The notes under the pieces were generated by a model that made no database searches, had not been told where the DNA came from, and saw nothing but the letters and a program-made list of their open reading frames with translations. The translations under genes were made by a program, and so were the position numbers. A stretch of 64,000 bases of DNA from Chelativorans intermedius (GTDB taxonomy: Bacteria > Pseudomonadota > Alphaproteobacteria > Rhizobiales > Rhizobiaceae): NCBI RefSeq assembly GCF_025398255.1, contig NZ_JAODNW010000003.1:220190-284189 (forward strand). The letters run 5' to 3'. Shown here piece after piece: positions 42,008 to 50,052 of the stretch. Within the stretch, counting starts at the first letter, position 1. Each line of letters opens with the position of its first letter.

Positions 42008-43009
42008 ATGGGGGCAGCGGTGAAGCTTACCCAGGCGCAAAAGGCGGCGGCCATCCTGGTCGCCATGGGCAAGCCTTCGGCGGGGCGGCTGCTCAAGTTC
42101 TTCAAACAGGAGGAACTGAAGGCGCTGGTGGAGGCGGCGCGGGTATTGCGCACCATTCCCCAGGCAGAGCTCGAAAAGGTGGTGGAGGAGTTCGAGCACG
42201 AGTTCACCGAAGGCGCGGGCCTGCTCGACTCGGCCGACAGCATGGACACCATACTGAGCGAATCGCTGTCCCCGGAGGAGATCAGCGTCCTGATGGGACG
42301 CAGCAAGCCGGCGCTTTCCAGGGAGGAGGTCTGGGCGGAGCTCGAAAAGGTCGAGCCGGCGCGGCTGGCGCAGCTTCTGGAGCGTGAGCACCCGCAGACC
42401 GCGGCGGTGATCCTTGCCCAGATGGCGCCCAAGACCGCCTCGAAGGTGATCCTCGTCCTCGGCAAGGCCAGGCGCGGCGACGTGATGCGCCGCATGGCCG
42501 CGCTGGGGCAGGTGCCGCCCGCCGCGCGGGCGCTCATCGAGAAGCGCATCGCGGAGATCCTGCGTGCGGAGGCCGGCGGCAAGGATGCCTCCGCCGGCCA
42601 GGCCCGGGTGGCGAGCGTCCTCAACGAGATGGACAAGGCGGAGGTGGACGAGCTCATCGGCGATCTGGAGGCGGCCGGCGCGGAAGACATTGAGGCCATC
42701 CGGGCGCGCCTCTTCAGCTTCGAGGAAATCGTGGATCTGCCGCACAAGGCGCGTGTGGCGCTGTTCGACGGGCTGGCAACGGATCTCGTCACGCTTGCCC
42801 TGCGCAACGCGCCGCAGGAGCTGGTGGAGGCGGCGCTTTCGGCACTCGGCCAGCGTTCGCGGCGAATGATCGAGGCGGAGCTGGCGATGCCGGCAGACGG
42901 AATCCCGGCCGAGGACATTGCGCAGGCGCAGAGGCGCATCGCGGCCACGGCCGTGGAGCTGTCGCAGAAGGGACTCTTCGATCTGCCCTCCGCGCAGAAG
43001 GCGGCATAG
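42008..43009 (+). CDS. fliG: C-ring switch protein FliG
   Basis: The rotor protein that binds the MS ring and meets the stator, 333 residues, family length. Segments: N-terminal LTQAQKAAAILVAMG, middle EREHPQTAAVILAQMAPKTASKVI (near 128-151) and C-terminal IEAIRARLFSFEEIVDLPHKARVALFDGLATDLVTLALRNAP, corresponding to the torque helix with charged residues. The start ATG lies 31 bp after fliN. About 100 bp of non-coding sequence separates it from flhB and shows nothing recognisable. Confidence 0.94.
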   Translation: MGAAVKLTQAQKAAAILVAMGKPSAGRLLKFFKQEELKALVEAARVLRTIPQAELEKVVEEFEHEFTEGAGLLDSADSMDTILSESLSPEEISVLMGRSKPALSREEVWAELEKVEPARLAQLLEREHPQTAAVILAQMAPKTASKVILVLGKARRGDVMRRMAALGQVPPAARALIEKRIAEILRAEAGGKDASAGQARVASVLNEMDKAEVDELIGDLEAAGAEDIEAIRARLFSFEEIVDLPHKARVALFDGLATDLVTLALRNAPQELVEAALSALGQRSRRMIEAELAMPADGIPAEDIAQAQRRIAATAVELSQKGLFDLPSAQKAA

Positions 43010-43111
43010 AGGCTGTCGAACGCCTGGGCGGGCGTGCCGCCCCCACGATGGCATCTGCGCCGGGGGCTTCGGCGTTGATGCGCACAGAAACAGAGCCAGT
43101 GTCCAGAGCCG

Positions 43112-44200
43112 ATGTCGGACGCCCCAGACAAGGAAAGCAAGACCGAAGAGCCCACCGAGAAGAAGGTGCGCGACACGGTGGAAAAGGGCCAATTGCCCTT
43201 CTCGCGCGAGGCACCGGCCTTTGCCTCCTTTCTCGCCATCCTGGTCTTCGTGCTTTTCTTCGCCCGCGACAGTGCGGCCGAGCTGGGCGGCTTTCTCTCC
43301 ATCTTCATCGAACGGGCGGAGGAATGGCAGCTCGGCACCCAGTCGGACGCGATCGCGCTTTACCGCATCGTCTTTCTGGAGATCGCCAAGGTGTGCGGCA
43401 CCGTCATGCTGCTCCTGGTGTCGGCGGGGCTGGCCGCCTCGCTGTTGCAGAACACGCCGCGCTTCGTGCTGGAGCGCATCCGGCCCAAGGCGTCGCACAT
43501 CTCGCCGGTCAAAGGCTGGTCGCGCCTGTTCGGCGCGCGGGGGATGGTGGAGTTTGCGAAGTCGCTCGGCAAGCTCCTCGTGGTCGGCGGCTTCGTCGCG
43601 TGGACGTTGCGGGCGGCGGATGTGCGGCTGCTCTCCGGCATGATTACCCCTCCCCTGGCCTTCACCGTGACCATACGCGACATTGCCGTCGACATTCTGG
43701 TTGCCGTCACCGCCGTGATGACGGTGATCGCCGTGGCCGACATCGCCTGGTCCCGCTTCAGTTGGCGGCAGGACCTGCGCATGACGCGCCAGGAGGTGAA
43801 GGACGAGCTCAAGCAGACGGAAGGCGACCCGATCGTCAGGGCGCGGCAGCGCTCGCTCGCCCGGGATCGGGCGCGCCGGCGCATGATGGCCGCGGTGCCG
43901 CGGGCCACGCTGGTGATCGCAAACCCGACCCACTATGCCATCGCCCTGCGCTACCGGCGCGGCGAGGACGCGGCCCCCGTCGTCGTCGCCAAGGGGCAGG
44001 ACCTCATCGCGCTGAAAATCCGCGAAATCGCGCGCGAGCACGGCATCCCCGTCTTCGAGGAGCCGTCGCTTGCCCGCTCCATGTACAAGCAAGTTTCGGT
44101 GGATAGCATGATCCCATCTGAATTCTACAAGGCGGTGGCCGAGCTGGTGCGTCGCGTCTACCGGATTGGGGAGGGGACAAGGAAAGGCGACATGAAATGA
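43112..44200 (+). CDS. flhB: Flagellar export switch protein FlhB
   Basis: Export-gate protein that switches specificity from hook to filament, 362 residues. Four membrane helices occupy about residues 32-215, and the cytoplasmic domain contains the self-cleavage site NPTH at 271-274 within VIANPTHYAIALRY. The N-terminal acidic/basic stretch KESKTEEPTEKKVRDTVEKGQLPFSRE is diagnostic. It interacts with FliK (MotD) for the switch. Its stop overlaps the start of the following orf146. Confidence 0.96.
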   Translation: MSDAPDKESKTEEPTEKKVRDTVEKGQLPFSREAPAFASFLAILVFVLFFARDSAAELGGFLSIFIERAEEWQLGTQSDAIALYRIVFLEIAKVCGTVMLLLVSAGLAASLLQNTPRFVLERIRPKASHISPVKGWSRLFGARGMVEFAKSLGKLLVVGGFVAWTLRAADVRLLSGMITPPLAFTVTIRDIAVDILVAVTAVMTVIAVADIAWSRFSWRQDLRMTRQEVKDELKQTEGDPIVRARQRSLARDRARRRMMAAVPRATLVIANPTHYAIALRYRRGEDAAPVVVAKGQDLIALKIREIAREHGIPVFEEPSLARSMYKQVSVDSMIPSEFYKAVAELVRRVYRIGEGTRKGDMK

Positions 44201-44637
44201 TCAGACAGCCGCACTCCGCCGCGCGCGAGGTCATCGTTGCCAGGGCCATCCGCGATGTTGTCAACGAGCTGCGGCTCATCGAGCTCGCCGACTATGTGGC
44301 CTTCATCCGCCTGGAGAGCATGGCGAGCATCGCCGACATCGTGGAGTCGGCGGCCGAGCTCTATTTCCTTCCCGGCACGCTGCGCTTCGGCCGCGGCTGC
44401 GAGGCCCATGTCGGCTGGACGGAAACGCCCTGGATCGCGCTCGACCTGGAGCTGCGGCCGAGGGGAGCCACGGTCTATTTCACCCTGTCTCTGGGCCCCC
44501 AGCAGGCGGCCGTGGAGCTTAACTATGTGGCCTTCGACCGTCCATTCGACGACCCGGAAGACAACTCGGCCTTTCTGGAAGCGGCGCTTGCGGATGCGCG
44601 CATCCGCAAGACGATGCCCGACTGCACCGTGGAATAA
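44197..44637 (+). CDS. Conserved flagellar-locus protein after flhB (orf146)
   Basis: I cannot name the family. The 146-residue product is soluble, without signal peptide or membrane helix. The N-terminal helix reads EVIVARAIRDVVNELRLIELADYVAFIRLESMASIADIVESAAELYF in pieces, followed by beta strands (IALDLELRPRGATVYFTLSL) and a short acidic C-terminus. The start overlaps flhB by ATGA, so it is translationally coupled to the export switch and ends the motA transcript, converging on visR with a 2-bp gap. A cytoplasmic accessory role in motility is inferred from context only. Confidence 0.7.
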   Translation: MIRQPHSAAREVIVARAIRDVVNELRLIELADYVAFIRLESMASIADIVESAAELYFLPGTLRFGRGCEAHVGWTETPWIALDLELRPRGATVYFTLSLGPQQAAVELNYVAFDRPFDDPEDNSAFLEAALADARIRKTMPDCTVE

Positions 44638-44639
44638 GC

Positions 44640-45344
44640 CTATTCGATCAGCCCTTCGCGCAGCGCCTTGGCCACGGCGTGAACGCGGTTGGCCGCGTTC
44701 AGCTTCTCCGCGACATTTGCCAGATACTGGTTGGCGGTGTGGACCGAAAGGCCGAGCCGGCGGGCGATGTCGTCGCTGGTCAGACCATCCGCGGTCAGCC
44801 GCAGGCACTGCAGCTCGCGCGGTGAGACGGCCGGAAGATCGGGCGCCGTGCGCGCCGGCTGCGCCTCCGGCAATGCGTCGAACAGGGCATGGGCGCGTGC
44901 ATGGATGCCCATGAGCATCTCCTCCTCGCCGCATATCCGCCTGCCGGCGAAGACAATGGTGCCATGCCCGCCCGCCGCGCCGACGAGGGGAAAGGCAAGG
45001 CCCGCGCGCGACGCGCTGCAGTCCAGCCGCAGCATCCAGCCGGAAGTGACCGGCAGGGCGCAATACGCTTCCTTTCCCCACCAGAAGATGCATTGGCGTG
45101 TTGCCGCGCGCTCGGCAAAACTGTTCGGCAGCGCATCGGGAAGGGCATGCGTCAGCGCGTGGACGGCCGGCCATCCGGCGTCGAGAACCGGCACCAGCCG
45201 GCGCTTGCGGGCGGCGATGCGGTAGAGGTGGAAGCTGTCGGCGCCAAGCATTACGCACAGCCGCGCAAGTTCCCCGGCGACTGCTCCGGCTTCCGCCGGC
45301 TGGTCGGGCGGGGATGCGACGTCGTTCGGCATGTCTCTCGTCAT
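44640..45344 (-). CDS. visR: LuxR-type motility regulator VisR
   Basis: One half of the VisN/VisR pair that sits at the top of the flagellar hierarchy in Sinorhizobium and Agrobacterium. At 234 residues it has an N-terminal ligand-binding-like domain and a C-terminal LuxR helix-turn-helix (about 165-230: VSPRELQCLRLTADGLTSDDIARRLGLSVHTANQYLANVAEKL, in pieces). It lies 4 bp downstream of visN in a two-gene operon. In relatives VisN-VisR work as a heterodimer activating rem/ftcR. It is placed next to flhB here, instead of near fliF. Confidence 0.88.
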   Translation of the reverse strand: MTRDMPNDVASPPDQPAEAGAVAGELARLCVMLGADSFHLYRIAARKRRLVPVLDAGWPAVHALTHALPDALPNSFAERAATRQCIFWWGKEAYCALPVTSGWMLRLDCSASRAGLAFPLVGAAGGHGTIVFAGRRICGEEEMLMGIHARAHALFDALPEAQPARTAPDLPAVSPRELQCLRLTADGLTSDDIARRLGLSVHTANQYLANVAEKLNAANRVHAVAKALREGLIE

Positions 45345-45348
45345 GGTT

Positions 45349-46041
45349 TCATATCAGCCCGCGCCGGATGGCCGTGGCGATCGCCATGGCCCGGTTTCTG
45401 GCCTGCAGCTTGTGGATGGCATGGGCGACCTGGCTGTTGACCGTGTTGGGGGAGATTCCCAGGATGAGCGCCACCTCATCCGCCGTCTTGCCTTCCGACA
45501 CCCATGACAGGCACTCGAGCTCGCGCCGGGAAAGCGGGTTGGCCTCGCGGGGTGCGCCATGCGGCAGGGAACTGGAGAGGGCGTAGCAGCAGGCCATCTG
45601 CAGGGCCGGCAGCGCGGTGTCGTCGATGCGGCCCGGCTGACCTGCCGAAAGCATCAGGTGCCAGCGCGCCTGGCCCACCGGCAGCGCCAGCACGAAAATC
45701 TCCTGATGCCCGTGATGGGCAAGCTCGGCAATCTCCTCGCGCTCCACCAGCGCGGCGAGGGCGAGGGGGTGGAAACCGCGGGCCGCCCTGCCGGGAAGAC
45801 AGGCCGCCGCGCTCTGCGCCACATGCGCCAGCGCCTCCACGCCCACCGCCGTCACGGCATCGTAGAGCCAGTTGCACAGCACGATGCGCCGTCCGCCGGC
45901 GGGCGCCTGCGAACGCAGGAGCAGATGAAACTGAGCTCCCGCTGCGCGCGCCCGGCTGCCGATGAACGCCGCGAGGGAACGGTCCGTCGATGCGCCGGGC
46001 GCGGTTGCCCTCTCGGTTTCGTCGCAGATCTGCGCCGCCAT
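45349..46041 (-). CDS. visN: LuxR-type motility regulator VisN
   Basis: Partner of VisR, 230 residues. The C-terminal LuxR domain is at about 165-228 (LSRRELECLSWVSEGKTADEVALILGISPNTVNSQVAHAIHKLQ, in pieces) and the N-terminal half (residues 20-150) is a likely sensory fold with GAQFHLLLRSQAPAGG. A predicted promoter lies 168-196 bp upstream. The two proteins are clearly paralogous to each other in the DNA-binding domain. The ligand, if any, is unknown. Confidence 0.88.
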   Translation of the reverse strand: MAAQICDETERATAPGASTDRSLAAFIGSRARAAGAQFHLLLRSQAPAGGRRIVLCNWLYDAVTAVGVEALAHVAQSAAACLPGRAARGFHPLALAALVEREEIAELAHHGHQEIFVLALPVGQARWHLMLSAGQPGRIDDTALPALQMACCYALSSSLPHGAPREANPLSRRELECLSWVSEGKTADEVALILGISPNTVNSQVAHAIHKLQARNRAMAIATAIRRGLI

Positions 46042-46208
46042 GGCCCGCCTGTTCTCTCCAGCTTTCGGCTCTACGCATCACACGATACTTGGTGGCAAGG
46101 CGTCGGGCCGCTGTCGGCCGGGCCGCATCTGCCGGGAACAAGATCGGGAGGACACATCAAGACTGCGATGCGCGCTCATGCCGCACCATCGCCCCCGCAT
46201 GGGCGCAA

Positions 46209-46237
46209 CGATAGGGTGGCCTGCTGATTCGCGTCAA
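46209..46237 (-). promoter_or_regulatory. Predicted sigma70-type promoter of visN-visR
   Basis: On the minus strand TTGACG (complement of 46232-46237), 17 nt, and CTATCG (complement of 46209-46214) fit the alphaproteobacterial housekeeping consensus (TTGACG start, CTAT -10). The leader would be about 160 nt. The remaining gap (46238-46658) shows no credible gene; a TATACT at 46299 lacks a -35 partner. Confidence 0.5.
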
Positions 46238-46658
46238 GAACGCGCCGAATGGCGACCGGCTCCCGCAATCGTGATCGGGCAGCGCGCCGGACCGTGCGTA
46301 TACTGGACCGTGCGAGCCGAGAGATTCGCCGCTTCGCATGCCCCTTCGACGGGGCTTCGGGCGGCGTTTGCGGCGATCGCATCGTGCGCAGCGCCGCTTC
46401 GCGGTGGGGCGGGCGGAGCGTTGCGTACGCACGGGCGCTTTGCCGTCTTCCGTGCAAATTCCTCAATCAAATCCGCAAAATGACGGTGGCGGGTGCGGGT
46501 ATCGTGCGGTATCGTGATCAAGTGCCGTCGCACCTGAAAAACTGCCGTGGCGTACATACATAAGAGGAAGGCGACGGCGAGGCGCACCCGGTGCCGCAGT
46601 CGGGCCGCAAGGTGCGCGGTAAGAGCCTTGGTTGCGTAAGTCGCGTCAGTTCCTGCCA

Positions 46659-46684
46659 GGAACCTTCGATGGCGAGACACCGTT
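46659..46684 (+). promoter_or_regulatory. EcfG-type general stress response promoter of the prkA operon
   Basis: GGAAC at 46659-46663 and CGTT at 46681-46684 are separated by 17 nt, an exact match to the alphaproteobacterial EcfG/RpoE2 consensus (GGAAC-N16/17-CGTT). It lies 68 bp ahead of the prkA ATG, so transcription would start near 46690. It implies induction on starvation, heat or oxidative stress through the PhyR-NepR-EcfG switch. Confidence 0.7.
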
Positions 46685-46751
46685 CAGCCAATGCGGGAAC
46701 CGACAGGCAGAGTGCAAATGACCGCCAACAGTCCTGTCACGAGAGAGAGCG

Positions 46752-48701
46752 ATGCACAGGAGAGAATCTGAAGTTTTCGATCTCTTTTCCGAGATCTACA
46801 CCAGCGCCAAGCGCGAGGAGATGAGCCTGCAGGAATATCTCCTTGCCTGCCGCGACGACCCCTCCATGTATGCCACCGCCGCCGAGCGCATGGTGGATGC
46901 AATCGGCGAACCCACTCTTGTCGACACCAGCGCGGACGAACGCCTGGGCCGTATCTTCGCCAATCGGACGATCAAGATCTATCCCGCCTTCTCCGACTTC
47001 TACGGCATGGAGGACACGATCGAACGCATCGTGGGCTACTTCCGCTATGCCGCCCAGGGCCTGGAGGAGCGCAAGCAGATCCTCTATCTGCTGGGCCCGG
47101 TGGGGGGCGGCAAGTCCTCGCTCGCCGAACGGCTGAAGAAGCTGATGGAGGAGCGCCCGATCTACACGCTGGCGATCGACGGCCAGATCAGCCCCGTCTT
47201 CGAATCGCCGCTGGGGCTCTTCCACCCCGAGCGCATGGCCGATCTGCTGGAGGACAAGTACGGCATTTCGCGCCGTCGCCTGACGGGTCTCATCTCGCCC
47301 TGGGCGACCAAGCGGCTGGACGAGATCGGCGGCGACATCTCCAGGTTCTCGGTCGTCAAGCTCATGCCCTCGCGCCTGCGCCAGATCGGCATTGCCAAGA
47401 CGGAGCCGGGCGACGAGAACAACCAGGACGTCTCCGCCCTGGTGGGCAAGGTGGATATCCGCCAGCTCGAACATTACAACCAGTCCGATCCCGACGCCTA
47501 CTCCTACAGCGGCGGGCTGAACCGCACCACGCAGGGGTTGCTGGAATTCGTGGAGATGTTCAAGGCGCCGATCAAGGTGCTGCATCCCCTGCTCACCGCC
47601 ACCCAGGAGGGCAACTACAACGGCACGGAGAATTTCGGTGCCTTCCCCTATCAGGGCATCGTGCTTGCCCATTCCAACGAATCGGAGTGGCTGCAGTTCA
47701 AGAACAACAAGAACAACGAGGCCTTCCTCGACCGCATCCTGGTGGTGAAGGTGCCCTACTGCCTGCGGGTGACGGAGGAGAAGCAGATCTACGAAAAGCT
47801 TCTGCGCGAGAGCGAGCTGGTCCACAACCCTTGCGCGCCGGAGGTGCTCGAGATCCTGAGCCGCTTCACCGTCTCCACGCGGCTTGCCGAGCACGAGAAC
47901 TCCTCGCTCTACACCAAGATGCGCGTCTATGACGGCGAGAACCTGAAGGATGTGGACCCGAAGGCGAAGTCCGTGCAGGAATATCGCGATGCCGCCGGCG
48001 TGGACGAGGGCATGACCGGGGTTTCCACCCGTTTCGCCTTCAAGGTGCTGTCGGAGACCTTCAACTACGACACCAAGGAAGTTGCCGCCGATCCGGTGCA
48101 CCTCATGTATGTGCTGGAGCAGGCCATCCGGCGCGAACAGTTTCCGAAGGAGCAGGAGACGGCCTATCTCGACTTCATCAAGTCCGAGCTGGCCCCGCGC
48201 TATGCGGAGTTCATCGGCCACGAGATCCAGAAGGCCTATCTGGAATCCTACAGCGAGTATGGGCAGAACCTGTTCGACCGCTACATCGCCTATGCCGATG
48301 CGTGGCTGGAGGATCAGGATTTCAAGGATCCCGATACCGGGCAGATCCTCAATCGCGAGATCCTCGACAGCGAGCTGTCGCAGATCGAGAAGCCTGCCGG
48401 CATCGCCAATCCGAAGGATTTCCGCAACGAGGTGGTCAAGTTCACCCTGCGCGCGCGGGCCAAGAACCACGGGCGCAATCCTTCGTGGACGAGCTACGAG
48501 AAGCTGCGGGAGGTGATCGAGAAGCGCATGTTCGGGCAGGTCGAGGACCTTCTGCCCGTCATCAGCTTCGGCACCAAGAAGGACAGCCAAACGGAGAAGC
48601 AGCACGCGGAGTTCGTCAGCCGCATGGTCGAACGCGGCTATACCGAGCGCCAGGTGCGCCGGCTGGTCGACTGGTACATGCGCGTGAACAAGGCGGGCTG
48701 A
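46752..48701 (+). CDS. prkA: PrkA family serine protein kinase
   Basis: A stress-related AAA+/kinase protein, 649 residues, full family length (YeaG in E. coli). The AAA-like core has Walker A GPVGGGKS at 115-122 and the DFYGMEDTIERIVGYFRYAAQG segment ahead of it, while the C-terminal third holds the PrkA kinase-like domain (DEGMTGVSTRFAFKVLSETF). It heads the conserved trio prkA-yeaH-spoVR, expressed in nutrient starvation in enterobacteria and probably under EcfG here. Reported targets differ between species, and Bacillus PrkA was recently described as a protease, so kinase activity is by family name only. Confidence 0.95.
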   Translation: MHRRESEVFDLFSEIYTSAKREEMSLQEYLLACRDDPSMYATAAERMVDAIGEPTLVDTSADERLGRIFANRTIKIYPAFSDFYGMEDTIERIVGYFRYAAQGLEERKQILYLLGPVGGGKSSLAERLKKLMEERPIYTLAIDGQISPVFESPLGLFHPERMADLLEDKYGISRRRLTGLISPWATKRLDEIGGDISRFSVVKLMPSRLRQIGIAKTEPGDENNQDVSALVGKVDIRQLEHYNQSDPDAYSYSGGLNRTTQGLLEFVEMFKAPIKVLHPLLTATQEGNYNGTENFGAFPYQGIVLAHSNESEWLQFKNNKNNEAFLDRILVVKVPYCLRVTEEKQIYEKLLRESELVHNPCAPEVLEILSRFTVSTRLAEHENSSLYTKMRVYDGENLKDVDPKAKSVQEYRDAAGVDEGMTGVSTRFAFKVLSETFNYDTKEVAADPVHLMYVLEQAIRREQFPKEQETAYLDFIKSELAPRYAEFIGHEIQKAYLESYSEYGQNLFDRYIAYADAWLEDQDFKDPDTGQILNREILDSELSQIEKPAGIANPKDFRNEVVKFTLRARAKNHGRNPSWTSYEKLREVIEKRMFGQVEDLLPVISFGTKKDSQTEKQHAEFVSRMVERGYTERQVRRLVDWYMRVNKAG

Positions 48702-48726
48702 GGACACGGGACCTGCGGGGCCACCC

Positions 48727-50037
48727 ATGCCGAATTTCATTGATCGCCGCCTCAACCCGAAGGACAAGAGCCTCGGCAACCGGCGGCGTTTCCTGAAGCG
48801 GGCGCGGGAGGAGCTGAAGCGCAACATCAAGGAGCGCATCCGGTCCGGCAAGATCGCCGATGCCGATGCCCGCCACGCCGTGCCGATGCCGCAGGACGGG
48901 ACGAGCGAACCATCCTTCCAGCATGCCAGGGCGAGCGGGCGGAGGGACTATGTGCTGCCCGGAAACCGGGAGTACGCGCCGGGCGACCGCATTCCCAAGC
49001 CGCCGGCGGGCGCCGGCGGCAACGGCTCGCGCGCCGGCATCGGCGAGGCGGAGGACGATTTCCGCTTCGTGCTGTCGCGCGAGGAGGTGCTCGACCTGTT
49101 CTTCGAGGACCTCGAACTGCCCGACATGGTGAAGCTCTCCTTGAAGGAGGCGGTGGCCTTCAAGCCGCGCCGCGCCGGATACACGACGTCCGGCACGCCC
49201 ACCAATGTCAACGTCACGCGCACCATGCGCAACAGCTATGGCCGCCGTTTGGCACTTCGCCGCCCGCGGCAGGAGGAGATCGAGGCACTTGCCCGGCAGA
49301 TCGAGGAACTCGAGGCAAAGCCGGGCACGCCGGATAGGCGCACGCGCCTCGAAGCGCTGCGTGCCGAGCTCGACCGGCTGCAGCGCCGGCGCCGGCTGGT
49401 GCCCTTCGTCGATCCGGTGGACATCCGTTTCAACCGCTTCGAGCCGCAGCCCCTGCCGAACGCGAATGCTGTGATGTTCTGCCTCATGGATGTTTCCAGC
49501 TCCATGGGCGAGCGCGAAAAGGATCTGGCCAAGCGCTTCTTCGTGCTGCTGCACCTCTTTCTCAAGCGGCGCTACGAGCGCATCGACATCGTCTTCATCC
49601 GCCACACGCACGAGGCCGGCGAGGTGGACGAGGAGACCTTCTTCTACTCCACCCAGAGCGGCGGCACGGTGGTCTCCACGGCGCTTGAGGAGATGCTGTC
49701 CATCATCCGCAAGCGCTATCCTTCCCGCGAGTGGAACATCTATGCCGCCCAGGCTTCCGACGGCGACAACATCGCCGGCGATTCGGAGCGCTGCGCCTCG
49801 CTTCTCACACAGGAGGTGATGCGGCTGTGCCAGTACTATGCCTATGTGGAGATCATCGACGAGCGCGAGACCGAGATTTTCGGCGCCACCGACAACGGAA
49901 CCTCGCTGTGGCGCGCCTACCGCACGGTGGGCGAGTCGTGGCCGAACTTCCAGATGGCGCGGATCGCCCGGCCGGCGGACATCTATCCGGTCTTCCGCAA
50001 GCTCTTTGCCAGGCAGCCCGGCAGCCAGATGCGCTAG
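48727..50037 (+). CDS. YeaH/YhbH family (DUF444) VWA-like protein
   Basis: A 436-residue cytosolic protein encoded with prkA in most genomes that carry it. Basic N-terminus (IDRRLNPKDKSLGNRRRFLKRARE), a charged coiled-coil stretch near 180-225 (RRPRQEEIEALARQIEELEA), and a von Willebrand A-like fold in the C-terminal half. The metal-site motif D255-x-S257-x-S259 in LMDVSSSMGE is typical. The ATG is 25 bp after the prkA stop. YeaH is thought to be a partner and perhaps substrate of the PrkA kinase; exact function unknown. Confidence 0.93.
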   Translation: MPNFIDRRLNPKDKSLGNRRRFLKRAREELKRNIKERIRSGKIADADARHAVPMPQDGTSEPSFQHARASGRRDYVLPGNREYAPGDRIPKPPAGAGGNGSRAGIGEAEDDFRFVLSREEVLDLFFEDLELPDMVKLSLKEAVAFKPRRAGYTTSGTPTNVNVTRTMRNSYGRRLALRRPRQEEIEALARQIEELEAKPGTPDRRTRLEALRAELDRLQRRRRLVPFVDPVDIRFNRFEPQPLPNANAVMFCLMDVSSSMGEREKDLAKRFFVLLHLFLKRRYERIDIVFIRHTHEAGEVDEETFFYSTQSGGTVVSTALEEMLSIIRKRYPSREWNIYAAQASDGDNIAGDSERCASLLTQEVMRLCQYYAYVEIIDERETEIFGATDNGTSLWRAYRTVGESWPNFQMARIARPADIYPVFRKLFARQPGSQMR

Positions 50038-50052
50038 GCGAGGAGGGCCGAT

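Noticed and set aside
46249..46563. Possible small gene (104 codons) between visN and prkA
   Set aside because: Arg/Cys-rich random-looking product, no ribosome site, no family resemblance; the gap is better explained as two promoter regions.
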